A DNA stretch of 37,006 nt, taken from positions 1 to 37,006 of the forward strand of contig JAMOOM010000135.1 in assembly GCA_027065515.1 (NCBI GenBank), read 5' to 3'. The position numbers and the translations under genes are program-made. Under the pieces are notes generated by a model. The model did no database searches. It saw nothing but the letters and a program-made list of their open reading frames with translations, and was not told the origin of the DNA. Positions 1 to 9,296 of this stretch are shown here, piece after piece (position 1 is the first letter of the stretch; the number at the start of each line of letters is the position of its first letter). Source of the DNA: Campylobacterales bacterium (lineage in GTDB: Bacteria > Campylobacterota > Campylobacteria > Campylobacterales > Hydrogenimonadaceae).

Positions 1-293
1 GGATCGCTCTTCGTGACGAGCTCTCCTTTCGGTTTGTGATAGACGATCATCGTCATTTCGTGCATCGATTTTGGCTTGATCTGCCGCCCTTTTACTTTGA
101 CGATATCGTTTTCGTTCACTTTCGTCGCAAGATCGTTCACGACTTTGCCGTTGACCTCCACATCGCCCTCTTCGATCAGCCGGTCCGCCTCGCGGCGGGA
201 GTATCGACTGTTGTGAGAGATGAATTTATTGAGCCGCACACTCTCTTCTTTTCTTGCGGTCGGTCTTTTACCGTTCTCTTTGGTTTTACTCAT
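1..293 (-). CDS. S4-domain pseudouridine synthase (RsuA/RluB family), N-terminal part, truncated by window edge
   Basis: Reverse-strand translation MSKTKENGKRPTARKEESVRLNKFISHNSRYSRREADRLIEEGDVEVNGKVVNDLATKVNENDIVKVKGRQIKPK..: S4 motif typical of RsuA/RluB. ATG at 291-293 overlaps the stop of the upstream gene. Confidence 0.8.
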   Translation of the reverse strand, partial: MSKTKENGKRPTARKEESVRLNKFISHNSRYSRREADRLIEEGDVEVNGKVVNDLATKVNENDIVKVKGRQIKPKSMHEMTMIVYHKPKGELVTKSD

Positions 294-1291
294 TTTTTGA
301 TTCCCGCTTCCACCAGATCGTGCAGGTGCAGAACACCTTTGACATGCCCGCTCCCATCCAAGATGGGCAGCATCTGGATTTTATATCTCTCTATCAGTTG
401 AAGGGCCTCGGACGCGAGCATTCTTTCGTCCCGGCAGCTTCTTGGGTTTGGGTTGGCATAGGCGATCGCCTCTTTTTCGATCGAAAAATCCGGCTGCATT
501 AGAGCTCTTCTCACATCGCCGTCGCTGAGCACCGCTTTGAGCCTGTTGTCATCGTCCATGATCAATACATTGCCCAGTCTTCCCTCGCTCATCACGACCA
601 CCGCTTCTTTAAGAGGCGTGTCGGGAGCTACCACGGGAAGATTTTTCGTGCGCATCAAATCTTCGATCTTCACAAAAAGGCGTTTCCCCAAAGATCCACC
701 CGGATGAAAGGATGCGAAATCCTCGGCCTTGAAGCGGCGTTTTCTCATCAGCGCCACAGCCAGAGCATCCCCGATCGCCAGCGTCAGCGTAGTGGAGGAG
801 GTCGGCGCTGCACCCAGCGGACACGCCTCTTTTTCCACATGGATCGGCAAAAAGATATCTCCATACTCCGCTAAGGTGGAACGCTTTTCTCCGGCCATGG
901 CTATCAGAGGAATCTCGAACCGCTTGATGTGGGGGAGGATCTTTATCAACTCTTCGCTCTCTCCGCTGTAGCTGATCGCTATCACGCAGTCATCGGGGCC
1001 GATCATACCCAGGTCTCCATGCAACGCTTCGGTTGGATGGATAAAAAAGCTGGGTGTTCCGGTACTGGCCAGTGTCGCGGCTATCTTCGCGCCCACCAGA
1101 CCGGATTTGCCTACGCCCGTAACGATGCACTTGCCTTTCGTATCCGCCACCAGCTTTACCGCGCGAGCGAACTCTTCGTCGATCTGACCTACCGCATCGA
1201 GCAGAGATTTCGCCTCTGTGCGCAAAACCTCTTTTCCTGCCTCTATCGTTTCGTTCGTCTCGTCCGGTGTCATTGTGTCGATCTTCTTCAT
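290..1291 (-). CDS. kdsD: KpsF/GutQ-type D-arabinose-5-phosphate isomerase (SIS + CBS domains)
   Basis: 333 aa; SIS signature VTGVGKSGLVGAKIAATLASTGTPSFFIHPTEALHGDLG; C-terminal paired CBS motifs. Confidence 0.92.
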   Translation of the reverse strand: MKKIDTMTPDETNETIEAGKEVLRTEAKSLLDAVGQIDEEFARAVKLVADTKGKCIVTGVGKSGLVGAKIAATLASTGTPSFFIHPTEALHGDLGMIGPDDCVIAISYSGESEELIKILPHIKRFEIPLIAMAGEKRSTLAEYGDIFLPIHVEKEACPLGAAPTSSTTLTLAIGDALAVALMRKRRFKAEDFASFHPGGSLGKRLFVKIEDLMRTKNLPVVAPDTPLKEAVVVMSEGRLGNVLIMDDDNRLKAVLSDGDVRRALMQPDFSIEKEAIAYANPNPRSCRDERMLASEALQLIERYKIQMLPILDGSGHVKGVLHLHDLVEAGIKK

Positions 1292-1305
1292 ATTATGGAT
1301 TTTAT

Positions 1306-1333
1306 CGTAAAAAGAGGGGAGGGGACCCTCTTT
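1306..1333 (-). terminator. Putative Rho-independent terminator downstream of RNase J
   Basis: Perfect 8-bp inverted repeat AAAGAGGG(1311-1318)/CCCTCTTT(1326-1333); T-run on the minus strand after the stem. Confidence 0.5.
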
Positions 1334-1339
1334 GTAAAA

Positions 1340-3421
1340 TTACACGACATAGAATGTCGGCACGATCAATGGATATCGCTTCATTTTTCGAAGGATATGT
1401 TTGCGTACCGCGGCGCGGATATCGTCTTCGATGATTTTTGGCTCGAGCTCGGCGGTGCTCTCTTTATGGTGCGCCATATAGGTTTCGATGATCGCTTCGA
1501 TCTCTTTGGCGAACTTCTTGTCGTCCTTGTCGGGCACCAGGCCGAAACTGCTCACCCTCGGGTGTCCGACAAGCTGATGTTTCTGCTGATCGATCTGCGC
1601 TACGATCATGACGATTCCTTCGGTGGCCAGCTTCTGTCGATCGAGGATGATATCGTTTTGGATCTCCGCATTGGCCTGATTGTCGATATAGGTCTTGCCC
1701 GTCTTGATGGTTTTGACCTTTTTGAGATATTTGGTCGTCAGCTCGACCTGGTCTCCATCGCTCATCAGAAGGATATTGCGCTCGTCCACACCGCACGATA
1801 CGGCTGTTTTGGCATGCTTTGCGATATGGTTGTACTCTCCGTGGACAGGCAGAAAGAATTTGGGCTGCGTAAGGCGCAGTATCAGTTTCTGCTCTTCCTG
1901 GGCGGCATGGCCCGAGACGTGGATCTCGCTGAAATCCTGATAGGCCACCGTGGCGCCGGCGCGCATAAGGTGGTTCATCACTCGAGAAATGCTCGCCTCG
2001 TTGCCGGGAATCGCTTTGGCGGAGATGACCACCGTATCGCTCGGTTTTATTCTGATGTGCCGGTGTTCGTTCGTCGCCATACGATAAAGCGCGCTCATCG
2101 GCTCGCCCTGGCTGCCCGTGGTGACTATGAGCACTTCGTCATCGCTGTATCTGGCGACTTCGTGAGCGTCGATGAAGATATCTTCGGGTATATCGATATA
2201 CCCCAGCTGACGCGCAGTTTCGAGGTTTCGCTCCATAGAGCGCCCTATCACCGCCACCTTTCTGTTGTATTTGATCCCATGCTGGATCGCCTGATAGACG
2301 CGGTGCACGTTGGAAGAGAAGGTGGACATGATCACGCGCCCTTTTGCGGCTGAAAAAAGCCTATCGAATGTCGGCCCGACCGTCTTTTCGCTCGGTGTGA
2401 CCCCTCCCTTGTGAGAGTTGGTGCTGTCCGAAAGCAGACAGAGCACACCCTCTTCGCCATACTGCGCTATCCGCTGAAGATCGGCTGGATAGTCATCTAC
2501 GGGCGTATGGTCGATTTTGAAGTCGCCGGTATGTATGATGATGCCTGCAGGCGTACGAATCGCAAGCGACGAAGAGTCGATGATCGAGTGGGTCATATGA
2601 ATCCACTCCACCTCGAAATCGCCTATCTTGATCGGTTTTCGCTTTTCGATGAAACGGAAATATTTAAGATCGTTTTTCAGCCCATGCTCTTCGAATTTGT
2701 TCTTGATCATACCCAAAGGCAGAGGTGTGCCGTAGATCGGGAATTTCAGCTCTTTGAAGAGATAGGGCACCGCACCGATATGGTCTTCGTGTCCGTGGGT
2801 GATGACGATGCCGGCTATTTTGTTTTTGATGGTATGCAGATAGCTGAAATCCGGAACCAGAATATCGACTCCATGCATCTCTTCATCGGGAAAGCTCATA
2901 CCCACATCGATGATGATCGCACTCTTTTCGGTTTCCAGAACCGCTATGTTGCCGCCTATTTCGCCCAGACCGCCAAGCGGTGTGAAACGAATACGCGCCT
3001 TGTTGTTCGTATCTATTTTGGCGGCCGTATTCAGACGCTCTTGCTGAACCTCTTTGTTTGCGGCGATCGCCTGATTTATATCGGTATATACTCCGTCGCT
3101 GCTGCGCTGAACGTTTGCAGGAGTTTTATAGTGCGGCTCACGGCTGCCGCCGCGTTTTCCGCCGCGTCTGCCACCACGCTGGGAGCTTCTGGGGCGATTT
3201 GAATCGCCGCTTCGTTGCCGCTGGGCGGAAGATTCTCTTTGCTGCTCTCCTTGCTGCCTCTTTTCCGCACCCTGAGCGTTGTTGCTTCTTGGGCGACGTG
3301 GACGGCGGTTTCTGTTTGAGCCGGTATTGGCACCTTCATTTTTTGGCTTCTCGCCACCTTCGTTACTGTTTTTGTTGCCTGGATTGTTATCCGGAGTGCC
3401 CGGATTTTTCTTTTCTTCCAT
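1340..3421 (-). CDS. rnj: Ribonuclease J (metallo-beta-lactamase/beta-CASP family)
   Basis: HGHEDHIGAVPYLF motif, beta-CASP region, GSQGEPMSAL. Start placed at the internal ATG (MEEKKNPG..) because the longer ORF start (3454) overlaps ksgA. Confidence 0.93.
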   Translation of the reverse strand: MEEKKNPGTPDNNPGNKNSNEGGEKPKNEGANTGSNRNRRPRRPRSNNAQGAEKRQQGEQQRESSAQRQRSGDSNRPRSSQRGGRRGGKRGGSREPHYKTPANVQRSSDGVYTDINQAIAANKEVQQERLNTAAKIDTNNKARIRFTPLGGLGEIGGNIAVLETEKSAIIIDVGMSFPDEEMHGVDILVPDFSYLHTIKNKIAGIVITHGHEDHIGAVPYLFKELKFPIYGTPLPLGMIKNKFEEHGLKNDLKYFRFIEKRKPIKIGDFEVEWIHMTHSIIDSSSLAIRTPAGIIIHTGDFKIDHTPVDDYPADLQRIAQYGEEGVLCLLSDSTNSHKGGVTPSEKTVGPTFDRLFSAAKGRVIMSTFSSNVHRVYQAIQHGIKYNRKVAVIGRSMERNLETARQLGYIDIPEDIFIDAHEVARYSDDEVLIVTTGSQGEPMSALYRMATNEHRHIRIKPSDTVVISAKAIPGNEASISRVMNHLMRAGATVAYQDFSEIHVSGHAAQEEQKLILRLTQPKFFLPVHGEYNHIAKHAKTAVSCGVDERNILLMSDGDQVELTTKYLKKVKTIKTGKTYIDNQANAEIQNDIILDRQKLATEGIVMIVAQIDQQKHQLVGHPRVSSFGLVPDKDDKKFAKEIEAIIETYMAHHKESTAELEPKIIEDDIRAAVRKHILRKMKRYPLIVPTFYVV

Positions 3422-3434
3422 CAATATCACCTTT

Positions 3435-4283
3435 TTAAGAGCCGATGCTTGCATCGGCTAAGAATTTATATAGGTGGTGATAGAGGGATGTATCCACTTC
3501 ATGGGGACGAACTGTAGCACCGATGCCCAATGCCTCAAACGCTTCCTTTACCACTCTTTTGTCAAAACGTGACGAAAGATTTTTCGCCAACGTTTTACGC
3601 GGCTGGGTGAAAGCCGCTTTCAAAAAAGCCTCGAACTGCGGATCGTCGCACGTTTTTCGCTTGACGATCTTCAGGACCGAAGAGACCACTTTGGGTGCGG
3701 GAATGAAAGCTTCCGGTGGCACATCGAAGCAGATATGTGCCTCACCCGCCTCCTGAGCCAGCACGGAGAGCGCCGAAAAAGCTTTCTGCCCGGGTCTGGC
3801 GGCAAACTTTTCGGCGACCTCTTTTTGCACCATGACCAAAAGGCTTTGGCAATTTGGATCTTTCAGTGCACGCAAAATGATATTCGTCGCTATGTAATAG
3901 GGAAGGTTGGCCACCAGATGATACGGCTGGTCAGCCAAACTCGTATGATTCCATTGGTCTAGAACATCCACACAATGCAGAACGAGCCTCCCTTTTTGAG
4001 TATCTCTTCGAAGGGCATGCTCGAAACGGCTGTGCAGATGTCCGCAAAGGTCTTTGTCCACCTCATAAGCGGTGACATCCTTAATCTCGACCAGATATCT
4101 GGTCAAATCACCTAATCCAGGCCCAATCTCCACCACCGGTAGATTGTCATTGGGCATCGATTCGATGATCGAATGCAAAACGGCTTCGTCTTTTAGGAAG
4201 TTCTGTCCGAACCTCTTTTTGGCGATATCTTTTTCTCTTTTTTCAAAACTCTTTTTTATCATACTGAAACTTTTCTTAAACAA
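3435..4283 (-). CDS. rsmA: 16S rRNA dimethyladenosine transferase (KsgA/RsmA)
   Basis: KKRFGQNFLKDEAVL, VVEIGPGLGDLTRYL, NLPYYIATNII motifs. Start may be the internal ATG at about 4262. Confidence 0.93.
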   Translation of the reverse strand: MFKKSFSMIKKSFEKREKDIAKKRFGQNFLKDEAVLHSIIESMPNDNLPVVEIGPGLGDLTRYLVEIKDVTAYEVDKDLCGHLHSRFEHALRRDTQKGRLVLHCVDVLDQWNHTSLADQPYHLVANLPYYIATNIILRALKDPNCQSLLVMVQKEVAEKFAARPGQKAFSALSVLAQEAGEAHICFDVPPEAFIPAPKVVSSVLKIVKRKTCDDPQFEAFLKAAFTQPRKTLAKNLSSRFDKRVVKEAFEALGIGATVRPHEVDTSLYHHLYKFLADASIGS

Positions 4284-4315
4284 AGATTATTTTTTTAAAC
4301 AAAGCTTAAACAATT
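4276..4315. repeat. Three TTAAACAA direct repeats upstream of hisF
   Basis: TTAAACAAAG at 4276-4285, TTAAACAAAG at 4295-4304, TTAAACAATT at 4306-4315. Confidence 0.6.
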
Positions 4316-4338
4316 CTTTGATTTGCAGATTTGTGCGC

Positions 4339-4344
4339 TATAAT
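4339..4344 (+). promoter_or_regulatory. Candidate sigma70 -10 box upstream of hisF
   Basis: TATAAT in GCGCTATAATGCGC. Confidence 0.4.
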
Positions 4345-4411
4345 GCGCTCATATAAGGCCCGGAAATTTCCGAAGGCGCCTTTATTATACACCAATATCA
4401 AGAGTCGTATT

Positions 4412-5173
4412 TTGGAAACATTCGCGAAACGTATTATCCCATGCCTGGATGTAAAAGATGGGCGCGTTGTCAAAGGGGTCAATTTCGTCGGCCTCAAGGA
4501 TGCCGGCGACCCGGTAGAGGTCGCCAAGCGGTACAATGAAGAGGGCGCCGACGAGGTGACTTTTCTGGATATCACCGCCAGCCATGAAAACCGCGACACG
4601 ATCGTACATATCGTAAAAGAGGTGGCAAAAGAGGTTTTCATCCCTTTGACCGTAGGTGGAGGAATCCGTAAGTTAGAGGATATATATGCCTTGCTCAATG
4701 TCGGCTGCGACAAGGTAAGCGTAAATTCTGCAGCCATAAAGCGTCCTGAATTTATCGACGAGGGAGCCAAGCGCTTCGGCTCACAATGTATCGTGGTGGC
4801 TATCGACGCGAAACGGGTAGGGGAGGACAGATGGCATGTTTTCATCAATGGCGGTCGTATCGATACGGGTATCGACGCTCTCGAGTGGGCCAAAGAGGTG
4901 ACGAAAAGGGGAGCCGGTGAAATTTTGCTCACCTCGATGGATGCCGACGGCACCAAGGCCGGATACGACAATGCACTCAACAGCGCCATCAGCCACGCCG
5001 TCAATGTTCCCGTCATAGCGAGTGGAGGGGCCGGAACGATGGCCCACATAAAAGAGGCGTTCGATGCCGGTGCGGATGCCGCTCTTGCAGCCTCTATTTT
5101 CCACTTCAGAGAGATCGACATCATGGATCTGAAGAGATATCTCAAAAAGCACAATGTGCCGGTTCGCCTATGA
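4412..5173 (+). CDS. hisF: Imidazole glycerol phosphate synthase subunit HisF
   Basis: [54 protein letters not shown]. The canonical N-terminus favours the TTG start at 4412 over the ATG at 4331. Confidence 0.95.
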   Translation: METFAKRIIPCLDVKDGRVVKGVNFVGLKDAGDPVEVAKRYNEEGADEVTFLDITASHENRDTIVHIVKEVAKEVFIPLTVGGGIRKLEDIYALLNVGCDKVSVNSAAIKRPEFIDEGAKRFGSQCIVVAIDAKRVGEDRWHVFINGGRIDTGIDALEWAKEVTKRGAGEILLTSMDADGTKAGYDNALNSAISHAVNVPVIASGGAGTMAHIKEAFDAGADAALAASIFHFREIDIMDLKRYLKKHNVPVRL

Positions 5174-5757
5174 TCGTATGTGCCGGAAGCAACGAGACGT
5201 TTCCATTTGCGACCCCAATCGGGGTAGGGCTGTGCGAAAGTGCAGTGAATCTGACCCGATTGGCTCTGATGTCTCCTCCGGAATTTCTTCTTTTTATCGG
5301 AAGTGCCGGAAGCTATGGCAATCATGACATTTTCGATATCGTCGAATCGAAAGCCGCAAGCCAGATCGAACTCTCCTATCTTATGAAAAAGAGCTATACG
5401 CCCCTGAAAAACAATGTAATTGTATCCGATGAAAATGTTTCACGTGAAACACCATTGCACCACTTTGCGAATGAAAAACATCCGGTAATTGTAAATTCGA
5501 GCAATTATATCACTACGGATATGGAGCTGGCGCGTCGCTTCAACAAATTTGGCATAGGCTTGGAGAATATGGAATTTTATTCCGTAATGCAGGTCGGACA
5601 GATATTCGATATTCCATGCGGAGGGATATTTATCGTTACGAATTTCTGCAACGAGAATGCACATAGGGATTTTTTACATAATCACGATGAAGCGATGCAT
5701 AGATTGACAAACTATCTACATAAAAGGATTTCCAACATTGAAGCCATCAATTCTTGA
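5170..5757 (+). CDS. Nucleoside phosphorylase/MTA-SAH nucleosidase-like protein
   Basis: 195 aa; [11 protein letters not shown] and [39 protein letters not shown] resemble the PNP/UDP fold. ATGA overlap with hisF. Confidence 0.65.
   Translation: MIVCAGSNETFPFATPIGVGLCESAVNLTRLALMSPPEFLLFIGSAGSYGNHDIFDIVESKAASQIELSYLMKKSYTPLKNNVIVSDENVSRETPLHHFANEKHPVIVNSSNYITTDMELARRFNKFGIGLENMEFYSVMQVGQIFDIPCGGIFIVTNFCNENAHRDFLHNHDEAMHRLTNYLHKRISNIEAINS
5436..5451. promoter_or_regulatory. parS: parS centromere-like site (ParB/Spo0J binding), copy 1
   Basis: Exact 16-bp palindrome TGTTTCACGTGAAACA, identical to the canonical chromosomal parS. Confidence 0.93.
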
Positions 5758-6823
5758 TTTCACGGAAGATGAACTTGGAACGATGTTTCCTCCCAGGTTT
5801 CGTGCAAAACAGATATATAACTGGATATATAGACGATATGTCGACACTTTCGACGATATGGCAAACATTCCAAAGAAACTTCGGAATGAATTGTCGGAAA
5901 AGCTTGTAATTTCCCCTTTGAAAATTGTCCAGAAAGAGTCAAGTAGCGACGGAAGTATTAAATACCTTTTCGAACTGCATGACAAGCATACGATCGAAGC
6001 CGTATTGCTCAAGATGAAAGAGGCCGTCTACGATGAAAATGGAAAACTTCTCCATCATCCAAAATATACGGTTTGTGTATCCAGTCAGGTAGGCTGTAAA
6101 GTTGGTTGCGCTTTCTGTCTGACTGCAAAAGGCGGTTTCATCAGGAACCTTAGCCCGGCGGAGATAGTGGGGCAGATTCTTGAAATCAAAAAGGACAACG
6201 ATATTGACAGCAATCGACGTGTCAATATAGTCTATATGGGAATGGGCGAGCCTCTTGACAATCTGGACAATCTGGCCAAGGCGGTTAGAATATTGTCATC
6301 GGAAAGCGGCTTGAGTATTTCACCAAAAAGACAGACAGTCTCCACGAGCGGGATTAGCTCCAAGATAAAAAAACTGGGTGCAATGGATCTTGGAGTGCAA
6401 CTTGCCATAAGTTTACATGCGGTGGACGATAAATTGAGAGAAGAGTTGATTCCAATGAACAAAGCGTACAATATCGCCTCGATCATAGATGCCGTCAAAG
6501 AGTTCCCCGTAGATACGAGAAAACGAGTAATGTTCGAATATCTTGTCATAAAAGATGTCAATGATGACATCGAAAGTGCGAAAAAACTGATAAAACTGCT
6601 CGAAGGAATAAAGGCGAAAGTCAACCTCATATATTTCAACCCCTATCCTGGAACGAATTTCGAAAGGCCGGAGCCGGAAAAAATGGAAAATTTTCAACAA
6701 TATCTTATCGATAGAGGGCTGCTCTGTACGATACGTGAATCGAAAGGTTTGGACATCAGTGCAGCGTGCGGACAACTTCGAGAGCAGACGATCGACAACG
6801 ACATAGAATTGAACAAATCGTGA
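5738..6823 (+). CDS. rlmN: 23S rRNA (adenine2503-C2)/tRNA A37 methyltransferase RlmN, radical SAM
   Basis: 361 aa; [57 protein letters not shown]. Confidence 0.95.
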   Translation: MKPSILDFTEDELGTMFPPRFRAKQIYNWIYRRYVDTFDDMANIPKKLRNELSEKLVISPLKIVQKESSSDGSIKYLFELHDKHTIEAVLLKMKEAVYDENGKLLHHPKYTVCVSSQVGCKVGCAFCLTAKGGFIRNLSPAEIVGQILEIKKDNDIDSNRRVNIVYMGMGEPLDNLDNLAKAVRILSSESGLSISPKRQTVSTSGISSKIKKLGAMDLGVQLAISLHAVDDKLREELIPMNKAYNIASIIDAVKEFPVDTRKRVMFEYLVIKDVNDDIESAKKLIKLLEGIKAKVNLIYFNPYPGTNFERPEPEKMENFQQYLIDRGLLCTIRESKGLDISAACGQLREQTIDNDIELNKS

Positions 6824-6909
6824 GCTATATAGACTATAGTCTCGTCACTTTTCTTGTCATTGTCGTAGTTGTGGGAGTAGGTGGATTTATACTAGCCAAC
6901 AGATCCTGA
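6820..6909 (+). CDS. 29-aa predicted single-TM microprotein overlapping the rlmN stop
   Basis: GTG start in the overlap GTGA with the rlmN stop; [29 protein letters not shown]; hydrophobic core plus a charged tail. Confidence 0.5.
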   Translation: MSYIDYSLVTFLVIVVVVGVGGFILANRS

Positions 6910-6913
6910 CATA

Positions 6914-6941
6914 TAGGCACATGCCTAAAAGGCTCTTTTTT
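6914..6941. terminator. Putative terminator between convergent rlmN and pseudouridine synthase genes
   Basis: TAGGCACATGCCTA and overlapping GCCT-AAA-AGGC followed by TCTTTTTT. Confidence 0.5.
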
Positions 6942-7848
6942 CAGGCGGAACGATTTTGATTTTCTCTTTTTCGAAATCAATTCTGGACTCGATACGATAG
7001 TTTGCTCCGTTGTCGAAAAAATCCAGCGACTGGGCATGAAGAAGCATCCGATCGGCGCCCATATAAAAACATCTCTCTTCGTTTGTCAACTTTTTGTCGA
7101 GATATTTTATCGCGATATCGGTCGGTACACCATAGATGGGGTCTCCCAATATCGGATGTTTCACGTGAAACAAATGAACCCTTATTTGATGCTGCCTGCC
7201 TGTATGGGGCGTTGCCTTGATTAGAGTTGCATGAAGCAACGGATCATACTCAATAGGCTCAAAGTGCGTCAAAGCTCTTTTGCCTTCGGGATGGACCAGC
7301 ATTTTTAGTTTGATGGTTGAAAAGTCGTTGTTTTGCATCAAAGATTCATCGACGCTGAATGGTTTTTCCACTCTGCCTTTCACCCATGCAAGGTAGCTCT
7401 TTTTTACATTTCTATCTTCGAACATCGTTTTCAAGCGTTTTTCCGCCTGTTTGTTTCTGCTGACAAGCAATAATCCGCTCGTCTCCATATCTATCCTGTG
7501 AATGGCATTCGCATCTTTTCCGAAATTGTGTCGTATATCGTCAAGTAAAGAGTAGGGCGTCCTATAGGTGGTTGGATGCACGAGAGTTCCACTTGGCTTG
7601 TCGAAGAGTGCGAAATCCGGGGTCGTAAACATAGGAGCGATTCCGCGCGGCTGCGGCTCGAATATTTTGACCTCCACATTTCCGGCGATCGTCTCTCCGC
7701 TGTGCAAGCACTTCGCCCCTTCTACAAAAAGCCTACCGGTCGCAACGATTTTTTGTGCTTCACCCTGGCTCACTCCCAATTTTCTCATCAGAAAAAGAAA
7801 CGCCGGCATTGGTGTTTCTATACTATATTTTTTGTTTACAAAAGCCAT
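6925..7848 (-). CDS. RluA-family pseudouridine synthase with S4 domain
   Basis: 307 aa; HRIDMETSGLLLVSRNKQAEKRL (catalytic Asp motif), TGRQHQIRVHLFHVKHPILGDPIYG. Confidence 0.92.
   Translation of the reverse strand: MAFVNKKYSIETPMPAFLFLMRKLGVSQGEAQKIVATGRLFVEGAKCLHSGETIAGNVEVKIFEPQPRGIAPMFTTPDFALFDKPSGTLVHPTTYRTPYSLLDDIRHNFGKDANAIHRIDMETSGLLLVSRNKQAEKRLKTMFEDRNVKKSYLAWVKGRVEKPFSVDESLMQNNDFSTIKLKMLVHPEGKRALTHFEPIEYDPLLHATLIKATPHTGRQHQIRVHLFHVKHPILGDPIYGVPTDIAIKYLDKKLTNEERCFYMGADRMLLHAQSLDFFDNGANYRIESRIDFEKEKIKIVPPEKRAF
7157..7172. promoter_or_regulatory. parS: parS centromere-like site, copy 2
   Basis: Exact 16-bp palindrome TGTTTCACGTGAAACA inside the pseudouridine synthase gene (encodes part of LFHVKH). 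Confidence 0.93.
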
Positions 7849-7946
7849 TGATTTTTTTACCTCTTTTTAACACTGTATGCAATAAAATATATATCATTAC
7901 AGACGCAGTTTATAACATAATTGACGGATTAAAAGGATATATCAGA

Positions 7947-9281
7947 ATGGTTGAAAGATACGCACGTGAAGAGATGAAATCCAAATGGACGATGCAGGCG
8001 AAATATCAGGCATGGCTCGACGTTGAAATAGCAGCTGTCAAGGCATGGAACAGACTCGGTCTCATTCCCGATGAAGATGCAAAAAAGATCGAAGAGAACG
8101 CTTCGTTCGACATCGACAGAATCGATGAAATAGAAAAAGAGACACGACACGACGTTATCGCATTCCTTACATCGGTTTCCGAGAGCCTGGGGGAGGAGAG
8201 CCGCTGGGTTCATTATGGCATGACAAGCTCCGACACGATCGATACCGCGGTCGCATTGCAGATGCGCGATAGCCTCAAGCTGATCATGAAAGATGTGGAA
8301 AAGGTGATGGAGACTATCAAGCGCCGTGCGATGGAGCATAAGCTGACATTGATGGTGGGCCGCAGCCATGGTATCCACGGAGAGCCGATAACGTTCGGGC
8401 TCGTGCTGGCTATCTGGTATGACGAGATGAGAAGACACCTTCAAAACCTCCAAGAGACATACGATGTGATCAATGTAGGCAAAGTGAGTGGAGCGATGGG
8501 AAACTTCGCGCACGCTCCGATAGAGCTTGAAGAGTACGTTTGCGAAGAGCTTGGGCTCAAGCCAGCTCCTGTCTCGAATCAGGTAGTTCAACGCGACCGC
8601 TATGCCCGCTTGATGACGACATTGGCCCTGATTGCATCTACGGTAGAAAAGATCGCTGTCAACATCAGACACTACCAGCGGACAGAAGTGTACGAGTGCG
8701 AGGAGTATTTCCATAAAGGCCAAAAGGGGAGCTCCGCAATGCCCCACAAGCGAAATCCGGTTCTTAGCGAAAACCTCACGGGCCTGGCGCGTATGATTCG
8801 AAGCTACTGTATGCCCGCGATGGAGAATGTGGCTCTTTGGCATGAGCGCGATATCAGCCATAGTTCGGTTGAGCGCTTCATACTTCCCGACGGATTCATT
8901 ACATCGGATTTTATGTTGGCGCGCCTTGATGGTCTTCTCGACAAGTTGGTCGTCTATCCTGAAAATATGATGAAAAACCTCAATCTTACAGGTGGGCTCG
9001 TCTTTTCGCAGCGAGTGCTTCTGGAGCTTCCCAAGCGGGGTGTAAACAGAGAGGATGCGTATAAAATCGTACAGCGAAACGCGATGAAGGTATGGGAAGA
9101 TCTGCAGCACGGAAAACCGGCGCTCAACGAGAAGGGCGAAAGCCTATATCTGCAATATCTGCTTTCCGACGAAGAGCTTCGCAGCAAACTCACCGAGGAA
9201 GAGATACGCGAATGTTTCGACTACGGCTACTACACGAAGAATGTCGATCGTATTTTCGAACGCGTCTTTGGAAAACAATAA
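7947..9281 (+). CDS. purB: Adenylosuccinate lyase
   Basis: MVERYAREEMKSKWTMQAKYQAWLDVE; signature GSSAMPHKRNPV. Internal ATG chosen over the extended ORF start at 7755. Confidence 0.95.
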   Translation: MVERYAREEMKSKWTMQAKYQAWLDVEIAAVKAWNRLGLIPDEDAKKIEENASFDIDRIDEIEKETRHDVIAFLTSVSESLGEESRWVHYGMTSSDTIDTAVALQMRDSLKLIMKDVEKVMETIKRRAMEHKLTLMVGRSHGIHGEPITFGLVLAIWYDEMRRHLQNLQETYDVINVGKVSGAMGNFAHAPIELEEYVCEELGLKPAPVSNQVVQRDRYARLMTTLALIASTVEKIAVNIRHYQRTEVYECEEYFHKGQKGSSAMPHKRNPVLSENLTGLARMIRSYCMPAMENVALWHERDISHSSVERFILPDGFITSDFMLARLDGLLDKLVVYPENMMKNLNLTGGLVFSQRVLLELPKRGVNREDAYKIVQRNAMKVWEDLQHGKPALNEKGESLYLQYLLSDEELRSKLTEEEIRECFDYGYYTKNVDRIFERVFGKQ

Positions 9282-9296
9282 GAGGAAATCGAACAT

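Noticed and set aside
929-2353. 474-aa plus-strand ORF
   Set aside because: Antisense to kdsD/RNase J coding sequence; composition (FDDRFDLFGELLVV..) is typical of antisense shadow frames and no domain is recognisable.
2411-3202. 263-aa plus-strand ORF
   Set aside because: Antisense shadow of RNase J.
4306-5325. 339-aa minus-strand ORF
   Set aside because: Antisense to hisF, Ser/Thr/Ala/Pro-rich shadow translation.
7755-7946. N-terminal extension of the purB ORF
   Set aside because: Overlaps the start of the divergent pseudouridine synthase and does not resemble PurB; the conserved start is MVERYAREEMK at 7947.
7955-7975. Additional CACGTG-containing sites (for example near 7962, 17778, 33110, 35128) as degenerate parS
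   Set aside because: Flanks do not match TGTTTCACGTGAAACA; only the two exact copies are convincing.
7929-9110. 393-aa minus-strand ORF
   Set aside because: Antisense shadow of purB, which has unambiguous motifs.
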